DNA of 64,000 nt from CBDBND01 sp965262665 (GTDB lineage Bacteria; Pseudomonadota; Alphaproteobacteria; Rhodospirillales; Rhodospirillaceae): positions 310,001-374,000 of the forward strand of contig CBDHFR010000004.1 in the NCBI GenBank assembly GCA_965262665.1, written 5' to 3'. The position numbers and the translations under genes are program-made. Shown here piece by piece: positions 27,681 to 37,062 of this stretch. The notes under the pieces are model-generated. The model saw nothing but the letters and a program-made list of their open reading frames with translations, did not search any database and was not told where the DNA came from. Position 1 is the first letter of the stretch, and each line of letters opens with the position of its first letter.

Positions 27681-28789
27681 AGTGTCATGTCCGATACGGC
27701 CATAACATTCATTCGCATCATGAGTCTGGCTCCCCGTGTGCTTGCGCTTACACGTGAAAACATGTCGCCATCTTCAAATATCGGTATATAGACGGTCGCA
27801 TCCATATCTACGTCTGAAACCAGACCGAATTCTAAAATGCCTTCGTCATAGTCCCAGCCTGAGATTTCAACTTCATAATCAGAAAGAAGACGATGAGCTC
27901 GTGATATGATTTCGATTTGATGAGGAAATTCGCGCAACGACATAATATCTTCGGCAATTTCTAAAGAGTTCAATGCCGCGTTTCGATCTTCGCGAAGGGA
28001 CTCACCCTCAATTTCTATTCGGTTGACTTGATCTGTCATCTTCCCGGAGAGGACTGAATACGTAGCCCATTCGCCTGCAAAAAAGAAAAACGGTGCGATC
28101 AACAACGCGGCTGTGAATGCAACCAGTTCATGGTTCGCAAATAGTTGTAAAAAAAAGCGTTTTTGGACCGTTGATTCGTTCCACGGAAAATCAAGCCAAT
28201 CCGGCGCGACAACAGGAGGTAATTTTAGCGAGGCATTTGATAGTGGGAGTCCGGCATTCCGAAGAAAGAGGGTCCATTCGTTGGTTGACGGAAGGTTTTT
28301 CCACCACCGTGCCACTCGTGGAATGCCGTCTTTCCATACTTGGCCCTCAATACCGTCACCTGTGTTGCAGAGACGAACCCCATCAAAGTGAGGCTGGCGC
28401 AAGAAGATTTCGGGAAGAACTTCGAACTGGCTTGGATCGAACCCGTGAGCGGTAATCCTTTCACTCAACGCTTTCTTATCCCAAGCAAATACACTTGCCC
28501 CGTTTTCCCTCCAAACGACTGAGTAGTCGGTATCCATAAATGGTGACCATGCCTGGATTTTTAGATTGAGTGCAGCGAGCCGTTTGCGCCCACTTAATTG
28601 ATTGGGCAACTTAAATTGCGCGTGTTTGACTGTTTTGCGGGCAGGAACCCAAATTACATGCCGATCAGAACCCGGTAACTGTTTCAGCGCCTCTGGCGAT
28701 TCCACCAATCTCTTCGGGACTGGGGAAAGTGTTTTCTGGGTCCACTTGATTAGTCTCTCGGCCGTATTCCTGAGGAACTCTAAGGACAT
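27677..28789 (-). CDS. gspL: GspL-like type II secretion protein
   Basis: 370 residues. The N-terminal cytoplasmic actin-like region includes VIWVPARKTVKHAQFKLPN, LKIQAWSPFMDTDYSVVW and GFDPSQFEVLPE. One TM helix (ELVAFTAALLIAPFFFFAG) and a periplasmic domain with a coiled-coil-like start (RIEIEGESLREDRNAAL) follow. GspL recruits the GspE ATPase and contacts GspM. The listed start makes a 125-bp out-of-frame overlap with gspK. A later start in the region before HVIWVPARK would shorten the overlap, but no ATG is found there. Assignment rests on topology and gene order. Confidence 0.72.
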   Translation of the reverse strand: MSLEFLRNTAERLIKWTQKTLSPVPKRLVESPEALKQLPGSDRHVIWVPARKTVKHAQFKLPNQLSGRKRLAALNLKIQAWSPFMDTDYSVVWRENGASVFAWDKKALSERITAHGFDPSQFEVLPEIFLRQPHFDGVRLCNTGDGIEGQVWKDGIPRVARWWKNLPSTNEWTLFLRNAGLPLSNASLKLPPVVAPDWLDFPWNESTVQKRFFLQLFANHELVAFTAALLIAPFFFFAGEWATYSVLSGKMTDQVNRIEIEGESLREDRNAALNSLEIAEDIMSLREFPHQIEIISRAHRLLSDYEVEISGWDYDEGILEFGLVSDVDMDATVYIPIFEDGDMFSRVSASTRGARLMMRMNVMAVSDMTL

Positions 28790-29849
28790 AATCTATCTGC
28801 CATGGTTGTGTTGGATTACGTGGCAACAGTGTTAATGAGAAGCGTATGTGTTCGTTCGACTGCTTTTCTATTAAATCTACGATTAGACAGCGGCCGGGTA
28901 TAAAGCTGAAAAAGAAAGGTTGATTTGTCAATAAAACACCCGCGACATCACCGAGTTCCCGAGCATTTCTGAAGTACGCCGTCTGGCGAAAGTCTAAAAT
29001 CACACTTGCACGTTCTAAAGATACACCGCGCAAGTATGTAGACAGTGCTTCTGGAGAGGCTGTATTCGGATTAAAACCAGAGGACCGGCAAGTCGTAACA
29101 AGTGGTGACTCATACTGAGCTTTCCAAAGTTTACTCATTTGGGTCCATCCAAAAACGCGTTGTGCTTCCCAAGGCGTTAGTAACTGGTAATTTGAGGGTG
29201 GGTAAAGATTTTGTCGAATATAGTCATCTCTCTCTGCACCTGAGAGTCGGTTAAAACTATCCTCGTCACGGTAGTCGAGTAGTGAATCTCTAAGCAGATC
29301 TCTGGAATTATCTGGCACATCTAAAGAATCAAAAAAGTTCTCAAGAAAAGTGCCATTAATAGTATTCAGATTAATGAGGCCTCTACCATCCTGCACTTTG
29401 ACGATATATCGCTCATCGCTGGACATTGTGTAAGGTCTGCCATCAAGAAAAATGAGCCGATCAGTAGTGACATCCATGTTCATTAAATCATCAAAGGTCG
29501 TTCCAATCGTGGTGTTTGAGAACTCGCCAACTTGAAGTCCCCGATACGAGTACGGACGACGCGCTAGAACAAATACAAGTTCATTGCGAATGTTAATAAA
29601 GGCGAGTTCGGAGTCGACTTTTCTTTGGAGAACCTGCGCATTGTTTACGGCCATTGATACCCATTCGGAGAGCACCGCCACTGCTAGTCCCGCGGCAGCA
29701 ATTACCCAAATTGTGAGCGGAAGTACGAAACCCTTACTTTGCGTGTCGTGATCGCCCATGAACGCTGGTTCTTTCTTTGCAGTTCGAGCGTCGAGAACCG
29801 ATTTGACGGTCCGACTGTGGCTCATTACCACTAACCAACAGGGGCGCAA
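28665..29849 (-). CDS. gspK: GspK-like minor pseudopilin
   Basis: This large minor pseudopilin (up to 394 residues) has a prepilin-type signal: KGFVLPLTIWVIAAAGLAVA, with cleavage likely after Gly. The big periplasmic helical domain shows GRGLINLNTING, RDLLRDSLLDYRDEDSFNRL and FNPNTASPEALSTYLRGVS, the features of the SAM-like T2SSK fold. GspK caps the pseudopilus tip with GspI and GspJ. Three in-frame ATGs precede the signal (29849, 29825, 29759); the last gives the most normal leader length. The C-terminus overlaps gspL by 125 bp. Confidence 0.82.
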   Translation of the reverse strand: MRPCWLVVMSHSRTVKSVLDARTAKKEPAFMGDHDTQSKGFVLPLTIWVIAAAGLAVAVLSEWVSMAVNNAQVLQRKVDSELAFINIRNELVFVLARRPYSYRGLQVGEFSNTTIGTTFDDLMNMDVTTDRLIFLDGRPYTMSSDERYIVKVQDGRGLINLNTINGTFLENFFDSLDVPDNSRDLLRDSLLDYRDEDSFNRLSGAERDDYIRQNLYPPSNYQLLTPWEAQRVFGWTQMSKLWKAQYESPLVTTCRSSGFNPNTASPEALSTYLRGVSLERASVILDFRQTAYFRNARELGDVAGVLLTNQPFFFSFIPGRCLIVDLIEKQSNEHIRFSLTLLPRNPTQPWQIDYVLRVPQEYGRETNQVDPENTFPSPEEIGGIARGAETVTGF

Positions 29850-29966
29850 TCTAATCTAAGAAATACAGGCGAAAACAAACGAAGAAATTGTTAGCAGCAC
29901 CCAAATCGATCCCCAACGATATGAACGCGAGACGATTTTGACCAATTAATTCGTTGTAACCCTTTG

Positions 29967-30295
29967 TCATACTTGAGTGAATTTTACAATTTGTTGCTTT
30001 ATCGCCGCAATGGCCTGGCCTGTATTGCCGCTATCGAGATAAATAAGTCCAAAGGAATTGAGAATAGACGCGTCGCCGCTAAGTTTCTTTTTCGCGCGTT
30101 TGATCGATGTTAGTGCCTCGTCAAAATGTCTTTGAGCCCGCAAAGATAGTGCCAATATGTGAAGTGCTTCACCTCTGTGACTCGTATTTGCACCCAAATA
30201 GACCTTACAAATCTCCTCCGCTACTTCTGGTTTCCGGAATTTAAACGCTGCACAGCGGTGTTTAGATCAACGTGAGCACTTGGCTCAGTGTTCAT
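29967..30295 (-). pseudogene. Small TPR protein coupled to gspJ, frameshifted
   Basis: An ATG overlaps the gspJ stop (ATGA) and begins MNTEPSAHVDLNTAVQRLNSGN. The frame then breaks near 30228; adding one C gives PEVAEEICKVYLGANTSHRGEALHILALSL. Three TPR units follow (LRAQRHFDEALTSIKRAKKKL, ASILNSFGLIYLDSGNTGQAI). The restored protein is about 109 residues. It sits between gspJ and gspK and is clearly co-transcribed, which is not a standard T2SS component. It may link the pseudopilus genes with the TPR-rich glycosylation proteins. Confidence 0.65.
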
Positions 30296-30897
30296 TGAAC
30301 TGCCCCGAATGGACCATCCTGTATACGTCCAACGCGATCATGAGGACCCATTACGCTGATAACGTATGACGTGTCTTGTAACCCTGATATCAATTGAATG
30401 GTGCGGGGGGCTTGTTTTATGTCATCACCTGGAATCGGCCAGTTTTCGGACCAGTCTCCTTCGCGGCCACGATACGAAAATTCCCCCGCATCTCCATCCC
30501 ATCGAGCGATTTCTAACGATTCGTAACCGCGCTCAAAATACCTGAGGACAGTGGTGTCTTCAAAAGAGTCATAGTCGAGCATCAATCCAAAGGCCGTTGG
30601 GGCACCCTGGGTTCCTTGCAAGGGACTTAACGTCAGGCCTCTTATTCGCCGTTTATCTCCAAAGAAAACATCGGGACCATCGGCATAATCTGGCATCACC
30701 CCTCTTAAACTGTAGGTAATGATGCTGGATTGAACTCCTCTTCGGTCCAAGTCGTCAATGGCAAACGAGACTCTGAGCCGTGCATCCAATACCAGAGCAA
30801 GACCCTGCATCAGAATGACAGCTATGAGTCCTGAAATCATAAGTACGACGATGACTTCAAGAAGGGTAAATCCTTTATGGTACGGTTTCAGATGCAT
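30292..30897 (-). CDS. gspJ: GspJ-like minor pseudopilin
   Basis: The chosen start gives a short leader (MHLKPYHKG) followed by the prepilin methylation helix FTLLEVIVVLMISGLIAVIL, with Glu at +5. About 200 residues, with a C-terminal beta-rich domain, match GspJ. Leader and start lie just past the gspI stop. A longer upstream start would run deep into gspI and bury the leader. Processing would be by the prepilin peptidase at 49.9 kb. Confidence 0.8.
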   Translation of the reverse strand: MHLKPYHKGFTLLEVIVVLMISGLIAVILMQGLALVLDARLRVSFAIDDLDRRGVQSSIITYSLRGVMPDYADGPDVFFGDKRRIRGLTLSPLQGTQGAPTAFGLMLDYDSFEDTTVLRYFERGYESLEIARWDGDAGEFSYRGREGDWSENWPIPGDDIKQAPRTIQLISGLQDTSYVISVMGPHDRVGRIQDGPFGAVQ

Positions 30898-30898
30898 A

Positions 30899-31354
30899 TC
30901 AGCGCGAGGTTGTGTCCACAAATGGCCCGTCATTAGACTGAATGCGCCGATAACCGACTTTCCGAGTATTGAAGGAAAACCAAAGCTCTCCATTCTTGCT
31001 CAATGAGACAATGACATCATAAAATCCGACGCTATATCCTGCTAAGCCCGCTCTCAATTGAACTGTCTCATTGGGTTCAACAAGCAATGAACTCGTCCAA
31101 TTTAGCTCCGTATTGCCCATCGAAGTTGAGCCGTTAGGAAATTGAAGCGGATTGACTGGGTCAATGATCGCCAACGCAGATTCCATTGCAGCCGCTCTTT
31201 CGTTGGCTTCGCCAGCGGCGGTGAGTTGCGACAGAGATTGGCTCAATAAAGCCATAATCGGCAGGATTGCTATACCCATAACAACAACCGCAACGATGGC
31301 CTCAACAAAGGTGAAGCCTTTGGTGCTACCAGCGTTTCCTCTTGAACCTCGCAT
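30899..31354 (-). CDS. gspI: GspI-like minor pseudopilin
   Basis: 151 residues with the leader MRGSRGNAGSTKG and prepilin helix FTFVEAIVAVVVMGIAILPI (Glu+5). A small alpha/beta domain with LTAAGEANERAAAMESALAII follows. Length and position between gspH and gspJ fit GspI, which nucleates the pseudopilus tip. The start ATG overlaps the gspH stop. Confidence 0.8.
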   Translation of the reverse strand: MRGSRGNAGSTKGFTFVEAIVAVVVMGIAILPIMALLSQSLSQLTAAGEANERAAAMESALAIIDPVNPLQFPNGSTSMGNTELNWTSSLLVEPNETVQLRAGLAGYSVGFYDVIVSLSKNGELWFSFNTRKVGYRRIQSNDGPFVDTTSR

Positions 31355-31890
31355 CAGCCAGGCTCCTCAGTGAAATCGCAATAAGGTGCCTCTGCCGACA
31401 TGACGTATCTTAAATACTTTGTTTCGATGACGATTTCACCGCCACTACAAAATCCCGAAAGCCGGTAAAATATGGGTTCTGGAACATTCACAATCCAATT
31501 CTCCGGCACCTCGAGCATGGCTTGTCGAATATTTGGGTTCCGGTACGGGACCCGTACCCCTAGGTCTTCTATACTTACGTATTCAGAGGCGGCACCAACT
31601 TTATTGTTAGATTTCGAAGCACTAAATTCACCGACAAGAACAATATCTTGATTGGCATCCATTGCGGCATGCGGCAAATCATTGAGTTTGCGAATGAACG
31701 TGTCGCGTTCCAAAGCAAAACTCAGACGGTCGTATAAGGCCGGTAAGTTTGGCATTACAAGGCTGGCCGACAAGCCTACAATAAACATCACCATTAACAT
31801 TTCGAGCAGCGTAAATCCGCTGCTAACAGGCTCATTGTTCCCTTTTGACTTTCTAGGGCGTCGGAGTTTCAAGAAATCCCACATCTGCAT
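31354..31890 (-). CDS. gspH: GspH-like minor pseudopilin
   Basis: The leader ends PVSSG and the methylation helix is FTLLEMLMVMFIVGLSASLV. A mainly beta domain with FIRKLNDLPHAAMDANQDIVLVGEF follows and resembles the GspH fold. I chose the start MQMWDFLKLRR; the frame is open further upstream into gspG, so an earlier start (to 31944) is possible. The leader is unusually long either way. Confidence 0.75.
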   Translation of the reverse strand: MQMWDFLKLRRPRKSKGNNEPVSSGFTLLEMLMVMFIVGLSASLVMPNLPALYDRLSFALERDTFIRKLNDLPHAAMDANQDIVLVGEFSASKSNNKVGAASEYVSIEDLGVRVPYRNPNIRQAMLEVPENWIVNVPEPIFYRLSGFCSGGEIVIETKYLRYVMSAEAPYCDFTEEPG

Positions 31891-32335
31891 CAATGCCTTC
31901 ACCACCAGATTTTCCGTCTGCACCGTAACTATATAAGATGACACTGGTTGAGTTCTTCGGTTTGTATTGATAGGGGTTGCCCCAAGGGTCCAATGGAATG
32001 TTCTCTGCTAAATAAGGACCCTGCCACCGTCGTTTTGAGCGCTCGTCCGCAGGTGAACTTACAAGGACTGTCAATCCTTCCTCTTGTGTTGGAAAGCGAC
32101 CCATATCAAGTCTCATCGTATCCAACGCACCCTTCAGCATACGGATCTGCGCATCAGCTGCGGTGACGCGCGACGTATCGACCCTTCCCAGCAACTGCGG
32201 GCCCACGAGACTGGCAACCAAACCGATAATGACCAGGACAACCAACATTTCGAGTAGGGTAAACCCGCGGATAACACTGCATTGAGATGGGTTATGATGG
32301 CGTTCTTTTGACATATGAGTCTGTTTAGAGGCCAA
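31853..32335 (-). CDS. gspG: Major pseudopilin GspG
   Basis: GspG is the main subunit of the T2SS pseudopilus. The leader ends SVIRG, and the helix is FTLLEMLVVLVIIGLVASLV. The family signature follows: RVTAADAQIRMLKGALDTMRLDMGRFPTQEEGL, then W-x-GPYL, IPLDPWGNPYQYK and SYGADGKSGGEGIDADVG, the calcium-binding loop end. An ATG at 32314 is an alternative start. The gene overlaps gspF by about ten bases. Confidence 0.93.
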   Translation of the reverse strand: MASKQTHMSKERHHNPSQCSVIRGFTLLEMLVVLVIIGLVASLVGPQLLGRVDTSRVTAADAQIRMLKGALDTMRLDMGRFPTQEEGLTVLVSSPADERSKRRWQGPYLAENIPLDPWGNPYQYKPKNSTSVILYSYGADGKSGGEGIDADVGFLETPTP

Positions 32336-33545
32336 TCTGATTGATGCTTGTAATTGCTAGCATAATGGCCGTGACGATGCCACCGATCACAATTCCAATG
32401 ATGATAATCGCAGCCGGTTCCAAGATTAATAGAAAACTCTTCATGCGTTGACGACCTGAATCTTCATACAACGCGGCCAAGGATTTTAGCATGCCGGCCA
32501 GTTCACCCGAATCCTCCCCAACCTGAACCAAACTCAGCGCCGTGCTAGAGAAAATGTCTTGCTCTGTCATTGCCGCTGCTAGTGACTTTCCGGCACGTAC
32601 CATTTTGCTGACTTGCTCCATTCTCGTACTAAGACTACGGATTGTCATGGTCTTACGAGCCAAGTCGAGCGCTCTGATCAGATCAACGCCATGCCTTAGC
32701 ATGGTTCCCAACATGGACGCCCAACGGGCCAACTCGGATTCTTTGAGCCACGCACCGAAGATCGGTAAACGAATCAGTTGCTGCCGAAAAGCGTCTCTAA
32801 CCCGTGGTTGACGGACTGACCAAATCGTCAATAGCACAATCAGAAAAACAACAGAGAATACCAAAGAACGATTGGAATTAAGCGCCATACCAGCCGACAG
32901 AACGATTTCAGATAACCAGGGTAAATCTCCCTGGGTTGACGCTAACATTGCGGAGAAACGCGGAACCACGATCATGAAGATAAATAGAACCGCGGCCAAC
33001 CCCGCTGTCACGAGTATGGTCGGGTAGGTCAATGCGTTGCGAATCTCTTGGCGAATGCGATATTCGTATTCGAGTTGATCAGCAGCATCCGAAAGGGCTG
33101 GCCCTAGTTCTCCGATTGCTTCGCCGGCAGCGCTAAGTTGAAAGACGTAGGGCGGTAGATCAGGAAGCGCTTTTTCGAAAGCGGCTGAGAACGCGGTTCC
33201 AGACCGGAGGGATTTTGCGAGCTGCTCAAAGGCTTTGGTCAAGAACGGATGGATGCTCTGCGTTTTCAGGGTGTCGATTCCAGAGATCAAAGGGACGCCT
33301 GCATTGAGCAAAAGGGCCATCTGTTTAACGGTCAAAATATAGTCTTGATCCGTTGGCAGCTGGTGGAAAGTTAGGCGTGGCCCGTCTTTTTGTGCCAGTT
33401 TCGCTTCAGTAATTTGTATGGGTGTAAGTCCGCGAGAGACCAGGATGCGCAAAGCGTCTCGCGAGGTCTCAGCAGAGACTTGACCGAGCAATGCCTTACC
33501 GGAACTATCGACGGCCTCATAATCGAATGCAGTCGTCATATACAA
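32325..33545 (-). CDS. gspF: GspF inner-membrane platform protein
   Basis: 406 residues, with two T2SSF repeats of about 120 residues each and three TM helices. Typical segments are TVKQMALLLNAGVPLISGIDTL, IRQEIRNALTYPTILVTAGLAAVLFIFMIVVPRF, LARWASMLGTMLRHGVDLIRALDLA and LVQVGEDSGELAGMLKSLAALYEDSGRQRMKSFLLILEPAAI. It anchors the GspE motor. gspE normally precedes gspF directly, but here they are almost 10 kb apart. Confidence 0.94.
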   Translation of the reverse strand: MYMTTAFDYEAVDSSGKALLGQVSAETSRDALRILVSRGLTPIQITEAKLAQKDGPRLTFHQLPTDQDYILTVKQMALLLNAGVPLISGIDTLKTQSIHPFLTKAFEQLAKSLRSGTAFSAAFEKALPDLPPYVFQLSAAGEAIGELGPALSDAADQLEYEYRIRQEIRNALTYPTILVTAGLAAVLFIFMIVVPRFSAMLASTQGDLPWLSEIVLSAGMALNSNRSLVFSVVFLIVLLTIWSVRQPRVRDAFRQQLIRLPIFGAWLKESELARWASMLGTMLRHGVDLIRALDLARKTMTIRSLSTRMEQVSKMVRAGKSLAAAMTEQDIFSSTALSLVQVGEDSGELAGMLKSLAALYEDSGRQRMKSFLLILEPAAIIIIGIVIGGIVTAIMLAITSINQIGL

Positions 33546-33703
33546 ATTATCTGTGGCAGTCCTGATTCGTCGCGATCATATCCGGTGACACAAAGGGCCG
33601 CGAGTTAAGCCACTGTCATCTTAGCGCCAAGGTGAAACCCACCGGCAAACCGGTCCAAAAAACCACTGTTCCTGAAGAGAAATAAGGCAAAAGCAGGATA
33701 AAA

Positions 33704-33732
33704 AAAGAGGAGGGTGAAACACCCTCCTCTTT
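33704..33732 (-). terminator. Strong intrinsic terminator upstream of gspF
   Basis: AAAGAGGAGGGTG and its exact complement CACCCTCCTCTTT form a 13-bp perfect stem with a three-base loop. On the minus strand it ends in a T-run. It lies after the truncated secreted-protein gene and before gspF. It should therefore separate the gspE-side transcript from gspF-D, which then needs its own promoter between about 33546 and 33700. Confidence 0.92.
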
Positions 33733-33774
33733 CCATCGGGTGTCCCTAAAGACCCGGAAAATGGGTTAGTCGAT

Positions 33775-34160
33775 TTACGGGTTCGTGTTCCGGAAGCCAG
33801 ACAGATCGACAAACAGGTTGTCTACGCTGTTGAACATCACATGCTGCGCGTAGCCTGAAATCGACCCGGATACACCGATCTGATACTGACCAGCAGGCGT
33901 AATGCTGAGACCCGACTCAATGGTTCCCATGGCGATCTGAATCGATGGGTTCGGTTCAATGGTTTCAGTGGTGAAGTTGCCATAGAGGCTACCATCTGAG
34001 TCATCACGGACGCTTAAGGTGACCATGCTGGCAACACGACCGTTGTTGATCACTCTGACCAAGGACTGGAACAGGGTTGATCCATCACCAGCCGGCCTCA
34101 AGGGTTTGCTGCGGCGGGTCTGGATCGGTCACGACTCTGACCGTGGAAGGAGCGATTTAG
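33775..34160 (-). pseudogene. C-terminal remnant of a secreted or surface protein
   Basis: A short frame reads VRVVTDPDPPQQTLEAG and, after a one-base shift near 34095, DGSTLFQSLVRVINNGRVAS. It continues through SVRDDSDGSLYGNFTTETIEP, QYQIGVSGSISGYAQHVMFN and ends VDLSGFRNTNP, followed by a strong terminator. It looks like one beta-sandwich repeat unit from a larger exported protein; the N-terminus and signal peptide are missing. Its 5' part runs directly into the 3' end of a TPR-glycosyltransferase gene, which suggests a deletion joined two genes. I cannot name a family with confidence. As a substrate of the adjacent secretion genes it is only a hypothesis. Confidence 0.5.
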
Positions 34161-35808
34161 ACAGCCAGTCATGCAACGCCGCAGCCACCTCGTCAATCAC
34201 TTCCGGCCACCGATTACTATCGAAGCCTGAAACAGTAGGTTGGCGGAATATCCGGATCGACGGATACCAGGGACTGTCTGTGCGTTTAAAAACCAAAACC
34301 ACAACACTCCCGAACTTCTTGGCAGCATGAGCCAAGTGGGAATTCCTAAAGCGCCAGACATGTGGACAGTAGAATTGGAAATCGATATGACAAGAACCAT
34401 GGCAGAAATTTGTGCAATCGCTTGCTCAATACTATCCAACGGATCAACATCTGGGTCGTCATAGATCGTTGTTTGGTAGGTGCGTTGAAATTGCTGAATT
34501 TCTTCTTGATTTTCACCGTACTGCAAGTTGACGACAAAAATGTTCGGGTTATTGATGACCGGATGCCAAAACTTTAGATCAGCTGACTTACGCGTTTCTA
34601 ATTTTTCACTCGTGCTGCGCCAGGAAATCCCAACAATTCGCCTGCCGTCTGCAAGTCGTTCATATTTCTCACGCAGTTGAGTCCGAAATTCCTTGTCCGG
34701 TTCAATATAAGAATTGAGTGCCGGAATATCTTCAATTGTTCTACCGATGTAGCCCAGCAGCATGTTGAGTGAGGGCGTTTGAAAGTCTATTGGCGTTTTT
34801 TGTTCTTTCAAGAATCTGTTGTGATCGCTGCGACGAATGAACTCGACATTAGGAAAAGATCGGGCGAACACTGGAATCAGTCGATTGCCACATTCAACGA
34901 TACATTCGCAGCCGGCCTTCAACATTTCTGGCAGCACCCTTATTGACAATATCTGTTCACCAATTCCTTGTTCACCCCACAATAAAGTACGTTTGCCGGC
35001 AATCGGTTGACCCGCCCAATATTCAGGCGGTTCGGGTCTCCAATTCAAACGTGCCGCTTCATACTTTTCAAAACGCACATTGAAATCTTCCAATCCACGC
35101 TCAAGATACCCCATTTGAAGCAACATATTGTTTTTTGCAAACCGCGTAGAAACGTCACCAGGATTTATTTCAAGTGTCTTGTTGAACAGTAACAAGGCAA
35201 TCTCATGCAAATTCATATCTAAGAAAACGGATCCAGTGTTGCGATATGCTTCACTAATTTGGGGGTTAAGTCTTAAAGCGTTTTCGAACGCGAATAAGGC
35301 GTCTATCAGCCGCCTTTTGTATTTGTATGCGCTGCCAAGATTAACCCATGCTTCCGCATCGTTTTGGTTTAGTTCTATGGCCTTTTGATATGAGTCGATC
35401 GCGTCATCGAGTTTTTCATAGTCTTGCAGCGCCCTGCCCTTATTGAAGCGAGCATCGGTTGCTATCCGGATCGAGAGTGATCGCCTGATCATAGGCTTCG
35501 ATTGCTTCGTCATACTTTTCTAAGTTGCGAAGTGCGGCGCCATAATTGATATACATCGTCGGCGTGACCGCGCCAGTATTTATCGCCGTGGCAATAATTT
35601 CCGCAGCTTTTTCGTATCTTTCAACTTGCAAAGCAATGGTGCCCAAACGATGCATAACGTCTGCGTTTTTTGGGTTATGGTGCAAGATTGCGTTGTACAG
35701 ATCTTTCGCTTCTTTAAATTGCTCCTTTTTATGGAATTCGACGGCCAGCTGAAGCGTTCGCGCTTCATCGATAGGCGAAGTTATCGTTGACTGATTCTTA
35801 GAGGCCAT
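34129..35808 (-). pseudogene. TPR-glycosyltransferase, two frameshifts
   Basis: TPR units fill the first half (AKDLYNAILHHNPKNADVMHRLG, AIEAYDQAITLDPDS; then, after a frameshift near 35458, ARFNKGRALQDYEKLDDAIDSY, AFENALRLNPQISEAYRN). The transferase-like half has LLWGEQGIGEQILSIRVLPE, RRIVGISWRSTSEKLET, IFVVNLQYGENQEEIQ and SISNSTVHMSGALGIPTW. A second frameshift near 34286 is needed to reach the family ending, TDSPWYPSIRIFRQP. The intact product would be about 555 residues. It is one of at least five paralogues with the same motif order. Confidence 0.85.
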
Positions 35809-35890
35809 GACAACGCGCCCGAACTTTCCACAGTGTTGATTGATTTTGAATAACCGGATTTAATTGGCTCAGCGCTCTACAAAGTTACGC

Positions 35891-36577
35891 CTATCCATGT
35901 TCGCGACCGGCATAATTCATCCTATCTTTCTCAGCAAACCATAGATCGGCATAGCTGCAATCTTTGAACCGCTCGAAATAAGGCCCGCCTTCGGTAAAGT
36001 GTAAAAAGGAAACTTCTTCTTGAGGTGTGGCTGGATCGTAATCAACCAAATGGTTCCATCTCGATGGCAATTCTCCAATTAGAGATTCGTCTGAAAGCCA
36101 TTTGAATTGATGCAATTCAAATCCAGTCGCGGTATTCACGTAGTCAATCGTGAGAGATGCGCATAACGCGTTATTAAACAAAATCACACTCGACCAATTC
36201 TTTTTTTCGTAACGGCTCTGTGGTTGATCAAGAAATTTCTTACCCTCTTCAGGTTTATGATTGTGTTTTACAACTTGAACGGCAAAATTTTCGTCCCGTT
36301 GGTTCCAAAGATTTGTGATGTCGTCAAGCATTAACATGTCGCAATCGCAGAACAATGCCCATCCTTCATAATTACAAAGGTGTGGAACCAGAAATCTCGA
36401 AAAAGAAAAATCCGTTGATTGCAGTTTGTGCGCTTCCCGCCAAAACAATTCTTTAAGCTGAGTCAACATCAGCGGGGCGATCTCGACCGGCTGAGAAGAT
36501 CGGCTTTGTATGCTATGGGAGAGAACGTGATATGCGACCGTCTCCCGGCTATCAAATCCGACAAAAACCCTAATCAT
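35891..36577 (-). CDS. GT8-like glycosyltransferase
   Basis: About 228 residues. The N-terminus is MIRVFVGFDSRETVAYHVLSHSI, typical of short GT8-like (glycogenin-fold) bacterial enzymes. A metal-binding DxD-like motif is seen in GWALFCDCDMLMLDD, and late motifs KWLSDESLIGELPSRWNHLVDY and FLHFTEGGPYF. It should transfer a sugar from a nucleotide donor, retaining configuration. A start at 36637 would add 20 non-homologous residues. It lies in the TPR-glycosyltransferase array and is one of the few undamaged genes there. Acceptor unknown. Confidence 0.82.
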   Translation of the reverse strand: MIRVFVGFDSRETVAYHVLSHSIQSRSSQPVEIAPLMLTQLKELFWREAHKLQSTDFSFSRFLVPHLCNYEGWALFCDCDMLMLDDITNLWNQRDENFAVQVVKHNHKPEEGKKFLDQPQSRYEKKNWSSVILFNNALCASLTIDYVNTATGFELHQFKWLSDESLIGELPSRWNHLVDYDPATPQEEVSFLHFTEGGPYFERFKDCSYADLWFAEKDRMNYAGREHG

Positions 36578-36682
36578 TCTAGATAGTTCCGTTGTCTGTT
36601 TGCAGGAGCCCGGCCAGCTAATGTGTGCAGGGTCCACAACATGTCTTAGAGCTTAAGGACACGAGAATGGCAAGTGCAACGC

Positions 36683-37062
36683 CTATCTGAATTTTGCATC
36701 TAACCAATTTAGGGAGTCATTAATAGCTGGTTCCCATCGCCCAGGACTGGACTGACGGCTCAAATGCATTGACGGGTACCATAGACAATGCTCGGTATCG
36801 CGGTGCCAATACCAGAATCCTCCATGACCTTCTGGAATGATATTGCCAACTGGAATGCCGAGCGCTCCAGCCATGTGTGCCGTTGAACTGCTGATTGTTA
36901 TGACGGCATCTAACGCCGACATATAAGACGCAGCTGAGTCCAAATCTTCAACAAGATCAATCTCTCGATCAAAGTGTATGACGTTGCTCCCAAAATCCGG
37001 ACCAGGTGGTTCTTCACCTATGCGGCCTGATCGATGGTCATATCTCTCCTGGCCTGTGCCAG
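36683..37062 (-). pseudogene. 3' fragment of a TPR-glycosyltransferase cut by insertion sequences
   Basis: The frame is open from the IS21 border and lacks any start. It carries only the C-terminal transferase motifs: SNVIHFDREIDLVEDLD, VITISSSTAHMAGALGIPVG, the Trp-rich GFWYWHRDTEHCLWYPSMHL and a short helix. The 5' part of the same gene is at 39272-39704; two nested insertion sequences and probably a deletion lie between. No catalytic capacity remains. Confidence 0.8.

Noticed and set aside
34197..35513. A separate complete gene starting at 35513
   Set aside because: Its first 15 residues are arbitrary; the TPR pattern continues from the frame starting at 35808 after a one-base shift, so it is the second part of one gene.
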